Below the pieces are notes generated by a model that did not search any database, was not told the DNA's origin, and saw only the letters and a program-made list of their open reading frames with translations. Positions 41,420 through 50,409 of a DNA stretch of 64,000 bases are shown one piece after another. The position numbers and the translations under genes are program-made. The first letter of the stretch is position 1, and every line of letters begins with the position of its first letter. The stretch comes from Olsenella uli (GTDB lineage: Bacteria > Actinomycetota > Coriobacteriia > Coriobacteriales > Atopobiaceae), in contig NZ_JACJKN010000001.1 in NCBI RefSeq assembly GCF_016900775.1, positions 62,001-126,000 of the forward strand. Reading direction: 5' to 3'.

Positions 41420-41854
41420 ATGATCGGATTCATCCTTACGGGCCACGGCCAGTTCTCCAACGGCCTCAAGAGCGCGCTCGACATGATTGCGGGCCCGCAG
41501 CAGGCCTTCGAGATCGTTCCCTTTGAGGAGTCGGGCGCCGGCGAGTACGGCGACAAGCTCCGCGAGGCCGTCAAGGCCATGCGCGCCCAGACCGACGGCG
41601 TCCTCGTCTTCTGCGACCTCATGGGCGGCACCCCGTTCAACCAGTCGATGATGATCACGGCCGAGCAGGACAACATCTCCGTCGTGGCCGGCACCAACCT
41701 GCCGATGCTCATCGACATCGTGATGTCGCGCACCGAGGACTCCACGATCGAGGATCTGGTCTCCGAGGCCGTCGAGGTGGGCAAGGAGGGCGTCTGCCAC
41801 ATGGCGCTCACCGCCGGCTCCGACGACGAGGATGAGGACGGCGAGGGGATCTAG
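41420..41854 (+). CDS. PTS mannose/galactosamine-family IIA
   Basis: 144 residues. MIGFILTGHGQFSNGLKSAL has the phosphorylated His9, and LVFCDLMGGTPFNQS is the family motif. It receives phosphate from HPr and passes it to IIB. The C-terminal tail is very acidic. The gene has its own palindromic upstream site and stands between the TPR-like gene and the GntR regulator. It is needed to complete the IIB/IIC/IID system upstream. Confidence 0.94.
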   Translation: MIGFILTGHGQFSNGLKSALDMIAGPQQAFEIVPFEESGAGEYGDKLREAVKAMRAQTDGVLVFCDLMGGTPFNQSMMITAEQDNISVVAGTNLPMLIDIVMSRTEDSTIEDLVSEAVEVGKEGVCHMALTAGSDDEDEDGEGI

Positions 41855-41902
41855 GCCCGCGCCCACGGCGCGTCCGAGCCGCACGATGCGAAAGGGGGAG
41901 AG

Positions 41903-42634
41903 ATGGTGTCAAGGCCAAAGAAGCAGCCGCTCTACGACCAGCTGGTCGACATCCTGACCGAGAAGATCGATCAGGAGTTCAGGCCCGGCGACCTTCTCCC
42001 CTCCGAGCGCGTGCTCTCGGAGCGCTACGGCCTCTCGCGCACCACGGTCCGTCTCGCCCTGAGCGAGCTCGAGCGACTCGGGCTCGTGGTGCGCCAGCAC
42101 GGCAGGGGGACCTTCGTGGCCGACCGCTCAACGCAGGCCACCAACCTCATGCAGTCCTACAGCTTCACCGAGCACATGCGCTCGCTGGGGCGCGTCCCCG
42201 AGACCACGATCCTCGAGTTCTCCGAGACCGACGCCGACAAGAACCTCGCGGAGCGCATGGGCGTCCGCCTGGGGGAGCGCCTGTTCAAGCTCAAGCGCCT
42301 GCGCTCCGCGGACGCCACGCCCATGATGGTCGAGCTCTCGTACCTGCCGCTGCGCAAGTTCATGACGCTCAAGCGCGCCCTTCTCGACAGCATGCCGCTC
42401 TACGAGATCATCGAGAACGTCTATCACGAGAAGATCCGCGTGGCCGAGGAGGAATTCTTCGCAAGCGTGGCGCGTCCCGCCGATGCCCACCTGCTCGACA
42501 TCTCCGAGGGCGCGCCCGTGCTCGATCTCGTGCGCACGACCTACAACACGAGTAACGAGGTCATCGAGTACACGCTCTCCGTCGCCCGCGCAGACCAGTT
42601 CAAGTACAAGGTCTACCACCAGCGTCTTCCCTAG
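41903..42634 (+). CDS. GntR-family regulator, HutC subfamily
   Basis: 243 residues. The N-terminal winged helix is standard (PLYDQLVDILTEKIDQEFRPGDLLPSERVLSERYGLSRTTVRLALSELERLGLVVRQHGRGTFV). The C-terminal UTRA domain (LMQSYSFTEHMRSLGRVPETTILEF) usually binds a sugar phosphate. Likely ligand is an aminosugar phosphate, given the locus. ATG 41903 follows AAAGGGGGAG. It probably represses bgaC and the PTS genes; the CTGGTTATAAACCAG site upstream of IIA is a candidate target. Confidence 0.92.
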   Translation: MVSRPKKQPLYDQLVDILTEKIDQEFRPGDLLPSERVLSERYGLSRTTVRLALSELERLGLVVRQHGRGTFVADRSTQATNLMQSYSFTEHMRSLGRVPETTILEFSETDADKNLAERMGVRLGERLFKLKRLRSADATPMMVELSYLPLRKFMTLKRALLDSMPLYEIIENVYHEKIRVAEEEFFASVARPADAHLLDISEGAPVLDLVRTTYNTSNEVIEYTLSVARADQFKYKVYHQRLP

Positions 42635-42663
42635 CGTGCAAAAGCGACAGTCGCTTTTGCACG
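42635..42663. repeat. Short perfect palindrome after the GntR gene
   Basis: CGTGCAAAAGCGAC and GTCGCTTTTGCACG are complementary 14-base arms with a single central base. It starts right after the GntR stop codon and lies 28 bases before the agaS start. A less perfect copy lies at 3210-3238 at the ecfA end. Confidence 0.75.
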
Positions 42664-42690
42664 GTCCCGTCGATTCGAAAGGAGCACGCA

Positions 42691-43857
42691 ATGTTTGAGA
42701 AGAGCAAGGAGGAGCTCGCCTCCCTTGGCGCTGACATCACCACCGCCGAGATCGCGCAGCAGCCCGAGCTCTGGAGGGACACCCTCAACATCTACAAGAC
42801 CAACCTGGATGCCATCGAGGCCTTCCTCGCGGAGGCGCGCGCTATGGGCGAGGGCCGTCTCTCCGTCGTCTTCACCGGCGCCGGCACCTCCGACTACGTG
42901 GGCGACACGGCGGCCCCCTACCTGCGCCATGCGGGCGACGCCTCGCTCTACGACTTCAAGCCCGTGGCTACCACGGACATCGTCTCCGCTCCGCGCGACT
43001 TCCTGAACCCCGACGAGCCCACGCTGCTCGTCTCGTTTGCGCGCTCCGGCAACAGCCCCGAGTCCCTGGCGGCCGTCGAGATCGCCGGGAAGTTCGTGAA
43101 GAACGTCCGCTTCCTCAACATCACCTGCGCCCCCGAGGGCAAGCTCGCCGTCGAGTCCGCGGACGACCCGCGCGCGCTCACGCTGCTCATCCCGCGCGCC
43201 AACGACAAGGGCTTTGCCATGACCGGCTCCTACAGCTGCATGACGCTGCTCTCCACGCTCATCTTCGATACCGCGTCGATCGACGAGAAGGCCGCCTGGG
43301 TCGAGCAGATTGCCAAGATGGGCGAGGAGGTCGTGTCCCGCGAGGACGAGGTCGCCGCGTTCCTGGCCGGCGACTTCAACCGCGTGACCTACCTCGGATC
43401 GGGCTCCTTCGTGGGCCTTGCCCAGGAGAGCCAGCTCAAGATCCTCGAGCTCGCGCACGGCCTCGTGGCCACCTCCTGGGACAGCTCCATGGGCTATCGC
43501 CACGGGCCCAAGTCCTTTGTCGACGACAAGACCCTCGTCTTCGTCTACATGAACAACGACGAGTACACCCGCCAGTATGACCTCGATATCCTGAACGAGA
43601 TCGGCGGCGACAAGATCGCGCAGAAGACCATCGCCGTCCAGCAGGACTGCGGCCCGGTCTTCGAGGGCGAGTCCTTCACCTTCGCCGGCTATGACGCGCT
43701 GCCCGAGGGCTACCTCGCGCTGCCGTTCATCATGGTCGCGCAGACGGTGTCGCTGCTCAACTCCGTGCGCGTGGGCAACACGCCCGACACCCCGTCGCCG
43801 ACGGGCACCGTCAACCGCGTGGTCAAGGGCGTCACCATCCACCCGTTCGCAGGGTAA
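42691..43857 (+). CDS. agaS: SIS-domain sugar isomerase/deaminase, AgaS type
   Basis: 388 residues with two SIS domains: VVFTGAGTSDYVGDTAAPYL and TYLGSGSFVGLAQESQLKILEL, plus LVSFARSGNSPESLAAVE and SWDSSMGYRHGPKSF. The size and motifs match AgaS, which converts galactosamine 6-phosphate to tagatose 6-phosphate with loss of ammonia. Position after IIA and GntR and before the deacetylase supports an N-acetylgalactosamine-type pathway. ATG 42691 follows AAAGGAG. Confidence 0.92.
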   Translation: MFEKSKEELASLGADITTAEIAQQPELWRDTLNIYKTNLDAIEAFLAEARAMGEGRLSVVFTGAGTSDYVGDTAAPYLRHAGDASLYDFKPVATTDIVSAPRDFLNPDEPTLLVSFARSGNSPESLAAVEIAGKFVKNVRFLNITCAPEGKLAVESADDPRALTLLIPRANDKGFAMTGSYSCMTLLSTLIFDTASIDEKAAWVEQIAKMGEEVVSREDEVAAFLAGDFNRVTYLGSGSFVGLAQESQLKILELAHGLVATSWDSSMGYRHGPKSFVDDKTLVFVYMNNDEYTRQYDLDILNEIGGDKIAQKTIAVQQDCGPVFEGESFTFAGYDALPEGYLALPFIMVAQTVSLLNSVRVGNTPDTPSPTGTVNRVVKGVTIHPFAG

Positions 43858-44012
43858 CTAACCCGTCCGGCCTTCCCAGGCACCCGATCTTCTCGCTCGG
43901 GCGTTCGGCCATGACCCTAAGGTCTATGGCCTCCGCCTTCGCGAGAATCTCGAGCACCTGGAAAGGCCGTCTTCGTAGTCGTTGCATTCGAGCCATCAAG
44001 GAGGTTGCATCA

Positions 44013-45179
44013 ATGAGCACGTTTGCTATCAAGGCCGACCGCTTCGTACTCCCCGGCGCCACCATGCAGGGCGGCTACCTCACCGTCGAGGACGGGAAGT
44101 TCGGCATGTGGTCCGCCGACGCCCCGGACTGCGAGGTCCGCGACCTCACGGGCTGCGTCGTGGGCCCGGGCCTCGTTGACACGCACATCCACGGCTTCTT
44201 CAACCACGCGACCACCGACCGCGAGGCCGAGGGCATCAACGCCTCGAGCGTCGAGCTCGCTCGCCGCGGCACCACCTGCTGGCTGCCCACCACCTTCACC
44301 GAGTCCGTCGAGCAGATCGAGGGCTCCTGCGCCGCCATCGCCCAGGCGGACGAGGGACGCGAGGAGGGCTTCGTGGGTGCGCGCATCGGCGGCATCTACC
44401 TTGAGGGGCCGTTCTTCACGGAGGCCCACGTGGGCGCCCAGAACCCCGCCTACCTCATTGACCCCTCGGTCGAGGTCTTCGAGCGCTGGCAGGAGGTCGC
44501 CGGCGGGCGCATCGTCAAGAGCGCCCTCGCGGCCGAGCGCGCGGGCGCGTGCCCGTACTGCGCCGCGCTTGCCGCCATGGGCGTGGTGACCTCCATCGGC
44601 CACTCCGACGCCACCTATGACGAGACCCTCGCCGCCGTGAACGCGGGCGCGAGCTGCTTCGTGCACACCTACAACGGCCAGCGCGGCCTGCATCACCGCG
44701 ACCCGGGCGTGACGGGCGCCGCCATGACCACCAAGAACACCTACGCCGAGATCATCTGCGACGGCCGCCACGTCGTGCCGGCCGCCATCAAGGCGCTCGT
44801 GGACGCCAAGGGCTGGGAGCACACGGTCCTCATCACGGACTGCCTGGGCTGTGGCGGCATGCCGGAGGGCGACTACATGTCCGGCGGCCTGCCCGTGGTC
44901 ATGAAGGGCGGCCTCTGCTACCTGAGAAACGGGGACGGCACCACCGGGTCGATCGCCGGCTCCGTGCTCACGCTCGCCGAGGGCGTCAAGAACATGGTGG
45001 ACTGGCAGATCGTGACCGCCGAGCAGGCCATCCGCATGGCCACCGAGGTCGCCGCCCGCTCCGCGCGCATCGACGACCGCTTTGGCCTCATCCTGCCCGG
45101 CCGCGACGCCGACCTCACGGTCTTCAACGCCGACATGACCCTCGCGACCACCTTCGTGGGGGGCGTCGAGGTCAAGTAG
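44013..45179 (+). CDS. nagA: N-acetyl-hexosamine-6-phosphate deacetylase
   Basis: 388 residues, amidohydrolase fold. GPGLVDTHIHGFF gives the metal-binding HxH; GIYLEGPFF holds the Glu metal ligand; TSIGHSDATYDE and THLYN-like (here HTYNGQRGLHHRDPG) hold His residues; LITDCLGCGGMPEG holds the catalytic Asp. It removes acetate from GlcNAc-6-P or GalNAc-6-P; next to agaS the latter is more likely (AgaA), but sequence alone cannot tell. ATG 44013 is set by AAGGAGG 8 bases upstream. Confidence 0.92.
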   Translation: MSTFAIKADRFVLPGATMQGGYLTVEDGKFGMWSADAPDCEVRDLTGCVVGPGLVDTHIHGFFNHATTDREAEGINASSVELARRGTTCWLPTTFTESVEQIEGSCAAIAQADEGREEGFVGARIGGIYLEGPFFTEAHVGAQNPAYLIDPSVEVFERWQEVAGGRIVKSALAAERAGACPYCAALAAMGVVTSIGHSDATYDETLAAVNAGASCFVHTYNGQRGLHHRDPGVTGAAMTTKNTYAEIICDGRHVVPAAIKALVDAKGWEHTVLITDCLGCGGMPEGDYMSGGLPVVMKGGLCYLRNGDGTTGSIAGSVLTLAEGVKNMVDWQIVTAEQAIRMATEVAARSARIDDRFGLILPGRDADLTVFNADMTLATTFVGGVEVK

Positions 45180-45195
45180 CGGCGTCACGGCTGAC

Positions 45196-45271
45196 AGTGC
45201 GCCCCCCTGCGTCACGTTCTTCTCGCCAACAGCGGTTTTGTTGTCGGGGGCGCGCAGGGGGCGCACTCTTT
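45196..45271 (+). terminator. Terminator after the deacetylase gene
   Basis: AGTGCGCCCCCCTGCG pairs with CGCAGGGGGCGCACT (one bulge), followed by CTTTT. The loop contains GTTCTTCTCG at 45216-45225. Confidence 0.85.
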
Positions 45272-45316
45272 TCAACGGCAATGCCGGCGATGCCGGTCCT
45301 GGGGAAAGGAGAGAGC

Positions 45317-46030
45317 ATGGGCAACACGGCAGCGCGCTTCAAGGCGGAGGTCCTGCGCCGCCTGGATGAGGTCCTCGACGGCCAGGAGGACGCCCTGCAT
45401 AGGGCTGCGGTCATCTTTGCCGACACCGTCGAGCGCGGCGGCATCATCCGCGCCTTTGGCTCCGGCCACAGCCACGCCAACGCGCTCGAGATCTGCGGGC
45501 GCGCCGGCGGCTACATCCAGACCAAGGTGGTGCGCGAGCCCGCCTGGGGCATCTACGAGATGATCGACGGCGTGGGGGACCAGTTCTGGCTCAAGCTGGA
45601 CCTGCGCCCCGAGGACTGCCTCGTGGTAATCTCCAACTCCGGCCGCAACCCGCTGCCGGTGGAGCTGGCGACGCATGCGCGGGAGGCCGGGGTGCCCGTT
45701 ATCGCCGTGACCGCGGTTGAGGTCTCTCGCGCCGGCACCTCGCGCGCCAAGTCCGGCAAGCGCCTCTTCGAGTGCGCCGACGTGGTGCTGGACAACAAGT
45801 CCTCCTTCGGCGACGCGGCGCTGGAGGTGGAGGGCCTCTCCACGCGCGTGGGCGGCACCTCGCTCTACACGGGCTGCCTGCTTCTGGACTGTGCGGTCAT
45901 GGAGTCGATTGACATCCTGCTTGAGCGTGGCGTCCAGCCGCCGCTCTTCATGAGCGCCAACGTGGACGGAGGCCCCGAGTTCAACCAGCGCCTCCTCGAC
46001 CAGTTCAAGGAGCGCCTGGCAGAGTACTAG
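45317..46030 (+). CDS. SIS-domain sugar-phosphate binding protein (UPF0309 type)
   Basis: 237 residues with one SIS domain: IIRAFGSGHSHANALEICGRAGGY, LVVISNSGRNPLPVELATHAREAG. It resembles short phosphosugar isomerase-like proteins often found in PTS and amino-sugar loci. Its reaction is unproven. ATG 45317 has AAAGGAG upstream. It probably ends the aminosugar locus, although a strong terminator separates it from nagA. Confidence 0.85.
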   Translation: MGNTAARFKAEVLRRLDEVLDGQEDALHRAAVIFADTVERGGIIRAFGSGHSHANALEICGRAGGYIQTKVVREPAWGIYEMIDGVGDQFWLKLDLRPEDCLVVISNSGRNPLPVELATHAREAGVPVIAVTAVEVSRAGTSRAKSGKRLFECADVVLDNKSSFGDAALEVEGLSTRVGGTSLYTGCLLLDCAVMESIDILLERGVQPPLFMSANVDGGPEFNQRLLDQFKERLAEY

Positions 46031-46092
46031 CGTCGGGCGAGAAGAACGTGCGGCGTGCGGGCGGCGGCTCCGGGTGCTCCGGGCCGTCGCCC

Positions 46093-46306
46093 GTTGTTCT
46101 CAAAAACGGGGTCGTGGCAGCTTGGCGGCAGGCGGCGTTGCCGAAGATGGGGTTGTGGCAGGAGGTCCTTCTCGCCATCTGGCGTTTCTCTGGCGCGTGT
46201 TGTCGAATTGGGGGTTATGGCAGAGGGTTTTCTGCCATAACCCCCACCGCCGCAACGCCGAGGAGCCTCTGGCTGCCATAACCCCATTTTCAGAAGCGGG
46301 ACAACC
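46093..46306. repeat. Repeat array A1 (GTTG ... GGGGTTATGGCAG type)
   Basis: Most of the 437-base gap before the tRNA. Direct units: GTTGTTCTCAAAAACGGGGT plus CGTGGCAG, GTTGCCGAAGATGGGGTTGT plus GGCAG, GTTGTCGAATTGGGGGTTAT plus GGCAG; then inverted units CTGCCATAACCCCCACCGCC plus GCAAC and CTGCCATAACCCCATTTTCA plus a decayed end. Three plus two layout, as in A2. CCTTCTCGCC lies between units. The rest of the gap shows no gene. Confidence 0.85.
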
Positions 46307-46467
46307 GCCGCGGGTCGAGAGCGGCGGCAGAGCGTACCCGCGTGGCCTCGACGAACCCCCCCAACCGGGAAAACGCGAGAAGGACGTGCGTGAGTGCGCG
46401 GCAACTCGGGGGTGGTCGTGCGCACGAAAAAGCCCGAAGGTCGCATGACCTCCGGGCTGACTGTGTA

Positions 46468-46544
<77 letters not shown>

Positions 46545-46705
46545 ATTGGGTGCACTGCGTGCGTGCAAGAAACAACTATATCGACCGGACATCTGTTGCG
46601 CAAGGATGGGTTCGAATTGTGAACGCTTCTCCATATTTGAAGCAGTGAGGGGCGCGGTCGCACGTTCTTCTCGCCCGCGTCTGCACCGATGTCTGGCGGC
46701 GAGAA

Positions 46706-46739
46706 GGCGCCCCGCAGCGGAAGGAGGCTGCGGGGCGCC
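46706..46739 (-). terminator. Terminator of the LPXTG protein gene
   Basis: GGCGCCCCGCAGC and GCTGCGGGGCGCC form a perfect 13-base stem with an 8-base loop, 21 bases beyond the stop codon on the minus strand. The sequence TTCTCG follows. Confidence 0.8.
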
Positions 46740-46760
46740 CGGCGTTCGAGAGATGGGAGG

Positions 46761-48527
46761 CTAGTGACGGCGCCTTATCACCGCGGCCGCGGCTGCGGCG
46801 ACGATGCCGGACCCGCCCAGCACGGCGGGGGCGAGCAGCGATGCGTCGCCGGTTGCCGGCAGGGCGGCCTTCTTGGCGCGTCTGCCGGAGGCCTGCGCGC
46901 CCTTCTTTGTCGCGCTGCCCGATGAGGGGGATGCGCCCGACCCGGAATCGCGGCCGGAGCCCTGGTTCCCGGAGCCGTCTGAGCCGCTGGGGGTTCCAGG
47001 GTTGGTGCCGGGGGTCCCGGAGTGAGTTCCCGGGTCATCCGGGCTGCCCGAGCCGCCGTGGTCGTCCGGTGCTCCGGGGTTGTCCGAGCCGCCGTGGTCG
47101 TCCGGGTCTCCCGGCTCGCTCGGGTCCGTCGGCTCGCCCGTCCCGCCGTCGCCGGGCTCGTGCGTGCTCGACTCGGCCTCCCAGAGGGCGACGAGCGTCT
47201 CGTCAGGGGCGGCCGGGGTGAGCGTTACCGTGTCTCCGGGCTGGTAGACGGTGCCGTCAGAGGCCTTCCAGCCCTTGAAGGCATGGCCCTCGCGCGCGGG
47301 CGCCGCGGCGGCCACGAAGCTCTTCTCGGGGTTGGACGCCCCGGTGCGCCAGCTGATGCCAAAGGTCGAGCGCTCGGTCTCGGGCGTGACGTCCCCGCCG
47401 GCCGCGTCGTAGGCGAGCGAGCAGGTCTTGTCCCAGACCGCGTAGAGCGTGTTGTCAGGGCAGGTGCCCGTCGCCGTATCCGCCTGTGAGACCTCGAAGG
47501 TGTCCTCGTAGTAGCCAAACATGCCCAGCGGGGACTCGTCCGCCGAGGGCGTGCTCGCCGCACCGCGATACATCCTGCGCGGCGGGTACCCGTTGAGGAA
47601 CTCGGCATCCCTCCAGAAGAGGAAGACGTAGCCCTCGCGGACGGGGATGGTGTCGGTGACGTCAAAGGTGGCGGAGGAGGGAGGGTCCACGGTCCCCGTG
47701 GCCCAGACATGTGCGGGCCCGATCACCTTGCTCACCTTGGTGTTAGGCTGGCCATCGATGGTGCCGCCCGTGGCGTTGTAGCGCATCGTGGCCTCATAGC
47801 GCGGCGTCGGCGGGTCAACCACGGTGACCTTGTAGCCCACGTTGAGGACGGTCGTGGCGGTGTCGCCGTCGTCCGCCCTGCCCGAGATGGTGATCTTGAA
47901 GTAGGCGTAGACCGGCGTGTCCGCGGGCGTCGCCTTTACGCCCTCAAACTCGAATGAGGCCATTCCCCGGGAGTTGGGGCTGCCCGCGGAGGTGAAGAGG
48001 TAGCCGGAGCCCGGGTAGCCCCCCGCCGGGTAGTACGTCGACCCCACGGACTGCCCGTAGGGGGACATGGAGATGGTGGTGATCTGGTAGGTCTTGGTCA
48101 GCGCCTCGCCGCCCAGGCCGCCATAGTTCTGCTTGGTGAAGTGCGTGAGCAGCGGGTTGGCTGAGTCCGAGACCGACTGCCCCTTGACAATCACGACCTC
48201 TCCGTACTCCCCGGGACGCGGGTAGGTGTTGCCCGGCGTGTCAAGGCTCCCGTCGGGGGAGTCGTTGGGGTTGATGCGCAGGACGTGGTCCGCGTCGGCG
48301 TCCGTGGGAAAGACGCTCGAGGCTACGCGCGACTGCGCGGAGTCGTCAGGCGGCAGCTCCACGATGTTTTCGCAGGAGAGCGAGGGCTCCTCTTCCTCTT
48401 CTTCCAGGGGCTCCTCCTCTTCAGCTGTCTCGGCGAGGGTGTTGGTGGGCAGGGCGAACGCCCCTGCCGCAAATGCGAGCAGGAGGGCCAGGGCAAGGGC
48501 CCCAAGGCGCTGCGGTAGACGCTTCAT
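46761..48527 (-). CDS. LPXTG-anchored surface protein with InlB-like repeats
   Basis: 588 residues. Signal peptide at the start (MKRLPQRLGALALALLLAFAAGAFALP), then a Glu-rich stretch, then extracellular beta-rich domains. YNATGGTIDGQ, FLFWRDAEF, LAYDAAGGDVTPETE and FKGWKASDGTVYQPGDT resemble InlB B-repeat (MucBP-like) modules. A low-complexity Asp/Gly/Ser/Pro linker with DDHGGS repeats precedes LPATGD, a membrane helix (LLAPAVLGGSGIVAAAAAAVI) and RRRH: a complete sortase signal. Start at ATG 48527 because GAAGGA lies close upstream. Role is probably attachment or matrix building. A sortase is not in this window. Confidence 0.9.
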   Translation of the reverse strand: MKRLPQRLGALALALLLAFAAGAFALPTNTLAETAEEEEPLEEEEEEPSLSCENIVELPPDDSAQSRVASSVFPTDADADHVLRINPNDSPDGSLDTPGNTYPRPGEYGEVVIVKGQSVSDSANPLLTHFTKQNYGGLGGEALTKTYQITTISMSPYGQSVGSTYYPAGGYPGSGYLFTSAGSPNSRGMASFEFEGVKATPADTPVYAYFKITISGRADDGDTATTVLNVGYKVTVVDPPTPRYEATMRYNATGGTIDGQPNTKVSKVIGPAHVWATGTVDPPSSATFDVTDTIPVREGYVFLFWRDAEFLNGYPPRRMYRGAASTPSADESPLGMFGYYEDTFEVSQADTATGTCPDNTLYAVWDKTCSLAYDAAGGDVTPETERSTFGISWRTGASNPEKSFVAAAAPAREGHAFKGWKASDGTVYQPGDTVTLTPAAPDETLVALWEAESSTHEPGDGGTGEPTDPSEPGDPDDHGGSDNPGAPDDHGGSGSPDDPGTHSGTPGTNPGTPSGSDGSGNQGSGRDSGSGASPSSGSATKKGAQASGRRAKKAALPATGDASLLAPAVLGGSGIVAAAAAAVIRRRH

Positions 48528-48635
48528 CTGTGTTCCTTCCACGGTGTGAGGACGAGTTCTCACAGCGTAGGGGATGACGCAGCGTCTCCGGCAAGCGCCG
48601 CCTGCGCGGAAGGGGGCGCTGCGGGCAAAAAGGCG

Positions 48636-48666
48636 CCGCCCCCGCACGTGAGCGATGCGGGGGCGG
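48636..48666 (-). terminator. Strong two-way hairpin in an unexplained gap
   Basis: CCGCCCCCGCA pairs with TGCGGGGGCGG, extended by GGCGCC on both sides. It is followed by TTTTT on the minus strand and CTTTTCC on the plus strand. It stands between two divergent genes (LPXTG protein and amtB), so it does not terminate any recognised gene. Confidence 0.7.
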
Positions 48667-48905
48667 CTGGGGCGCCCTTTTCCGAGGGAGCTACTCGGAT
48701 GGGCTGGGGCGCCAGGACAAGGCGGCTGCCGTCGCGCTACCCGTGGGGGTGAGGAGACGCGTGACGGCCGGGGAGTTGCCGCGTGTCCGATGGAGAGTCG
48801 GAGGTGCCTCTGCCATGTCGGGCGTATGGGGCAAGCCCCATCTGGCCACGTCCGACGGGACCCACGGTACCCCGTGACGCAGCGTTCCCGTCAAGGACAA
48901 AAGAG
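48640..48905 (-). ncRNA. Candidate structured RNA or leader in the LPXTG-amtB gap
   Basis: The 592-base gap between divergent genes has no convincing protein frame. Between about 48905 and the terminator at 48636, the minus strand shows local stems: ATGGGGC / GCCCCAT near 48837-48852, nested within GTCGG / CCGAC. TTGACG at about 48892-48897 could be a -35. The strong minus-strand terminator would end such a transcript about 100 bases before the LPXTG start, so it could be an sRNA or an attenuated leader. No known riboswitch class could be recognised. CGAGAAGAAC lies at 48936. Confidence 0.35.
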
Positions 48906-49119
48906 AAAAGTTTTGCGGCCCCGCGGCCTGAGGGGCGAGAAGAACCGTCGGGCCGCGGGGTTTCCGCGACGTTTCTGGGGCGCAAACGCGGGTTTCGCGC
49001 CGGCTACCAACGTTTCCGGCTCGGCGCGATGCCGTTAACGGCGGCGCGTCCTTCTCGGCGGGCGCGGTGCGGGATGGCAGTATCTGCCGCGTAGTGTCCG
49101 CACGACAGGGGAGGTCGTC

Positions 49120-50397
49120 ATGTATGACACGGGATCTACCGCCTTCATGCTCGTCTGCACCATGCTCGTCCTGTTTATGACCCCGGGGCTCGCGTTCTTC
49201 TATGGTGGCCTGGCGCGCCGCAAGAACGTGGTCAACACGATGCTCATGTGCTTTGCCGTGATTGGCGTCGTGGGCATCGCCTGGGTTCTGGCCGGCTGGT
49301 CCTTCGCCTACGGGGGCGACGGCTCGCTTTCGTGGTTTGGCGGGTTTGACCAGCTGGGGCTTGCCGGGCTCGTCTCCGGCATGCTCGCCGAGGCGGCCGC
49401 CGTCCCGGACGGCGCGGTCTATCCCGCGCTCGTGGACGTGTGCTTCCAGATGGCCTTTGCCATGATCACGGCCGCCATCGTCACGGGCTCGGTGGCCGGG
49501 CGCATGAGGTTTGGCGCGATCATTGCCTTCATCGCCGCGTGGTCGCTCGTGGTGTACGCGCCGCTCGCCCACATGGTCTGGGGCGGCGAGGGCTCGCTCA
49601 TCGGGGACGTCATCGGGGCGCTGGACTTTGCCGGCGGCGACGTGGTCCACATCAGCTCCGGCGTGACGGGCCTCATCCTGTGCCTGTTCCTCGGCGGGCG
49701 CAAGGGCTTTGGCCTCAAGAGCTACCGGCCGCACAACGTGCCGTTCGTCGCGCTTGGCGCGGGCCTGCTCTGGCTCGGGTGGTTTGGCTTCAACGGCGGC
49801 TCCGAGTTCGCGGCGGACGAGGTGGCGGCCCTGGCGATTCTCAACACCGTGGTCTCCAGCGCGGCGGGCCTCGTCTCCTGGCTCGTGACCGAGCGCGTGG
49901 CAACCGGCAAGCCCACGCTCGTGGGCGCCTGCACGGGCCTGGTGGCCGGTCTCGTGGTGGTGACGCCGGGGGCGGGCTTTGTGGAGCCGTGGGCCGCGGT
50001 CGTGATGGGACTTCTCGTCTCTCCTGTCTGCTACCTGGCCATCTCCAGGCTCAAGGCGCACTTTGGCTATGACGACGCGCTCGACGCCTTTGGCTGCCAC
50101 GGCGTGGGCGGCATCCTTGGCGGCGTGCTCACGGGCCTCTTCTGCGTGCCGGAGCTCTCCTGGACCGAGGCGGGCGGCCTGCTTTACACCGGTGACGCGT
50201 CGCTGCTGGTGAGCCAGGTCGTAGGCATTCTGGTCACGCTCGTGATCGTGGTCGTGCTCGACCTTGTGCTCGTGGCCGCGGTGCGCGCCGCCTTTGGCGG
50301 AAGCCTGCGCGTGAGCGAGCACGACGAGGCGCTTGGCCTTGACGTGGCCGCGCACGGCGAGAGCGCCTACCCCGCCTTCACCGGACTCGACGCATAG
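49120..50397 (+). CDS. amtB: Ammonium transporter
   Basis: 425 residues with 11 membrane segments. FFYGGLARRKNVVNTML near the start, GGDVVHISSG (first pore His) and DAFGCHGVGGILGG (second pore His) are the family hallmarks. It conducts ammonium across the membrane when nitrogen is scarce. ATG 49120 follows GGGGAGG. The glnK gene starts 12 bases after the stop, the standard pair in which GlnK blocks AmtB when nitrogen is sufficient. Confidence 0.96.
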   Translation: MYDTGSTAFMLVCTMLVLFMTPGLAFFYGGLARRKNVVNTMLMCFAVIGVVGIAWVLAGWSFAYGGDGSLSWFGGFDQLGLAGLVSGMLAEAAAVPDGAVYPALVDVCFQMAFAMITAAIVTGSVAGRMRFGAIIAFIAAWSLVVYAPLAHMVWGGEGSLIGDVIGALDFAGGDVVHISSGVTGLILCLFLGGRKGFGLKSYRPHNVPFVALGAGLLWLGWFGFNGGSEFAADEVAALAILNTVVSSAAGLVSWLVTERVATGKPTLVGACTGLVAGLVVVTPGAGFVEPWAAVVMGLLVSPVCYLAISRLKAHFGYDDALDAFGCHGVGGILGGVLTGLFCVPELSWTEAGGLLYTGDASLLVSQVVGILVTLVIVVVLDLVLVAAVRAAFGGSLRVSEHDEALGLDVAAHGESAYPAFTGLDA

Positions 50398-50409
50398 GGA
50401 GCGTGCATC

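Noticed and set aside
46093-46306. Repeat arrays looked at first like CRISPR arrays (repeat, variable middle, repeat)
   Set aside because: Units face both ways, the two conserved blocks differ from each other, the variable part is only 8-10 bases and no cas gene is near. This holds for families A, C, D and E.
48667-49119. Cobalamin or other known riboswitch upstream of amtB
   Set aside because: GGTGAGGAGACGCGTGACGG was suggestive, but the other conserved boxes of cobalamin or molybdenum-cofactor elements are missing.
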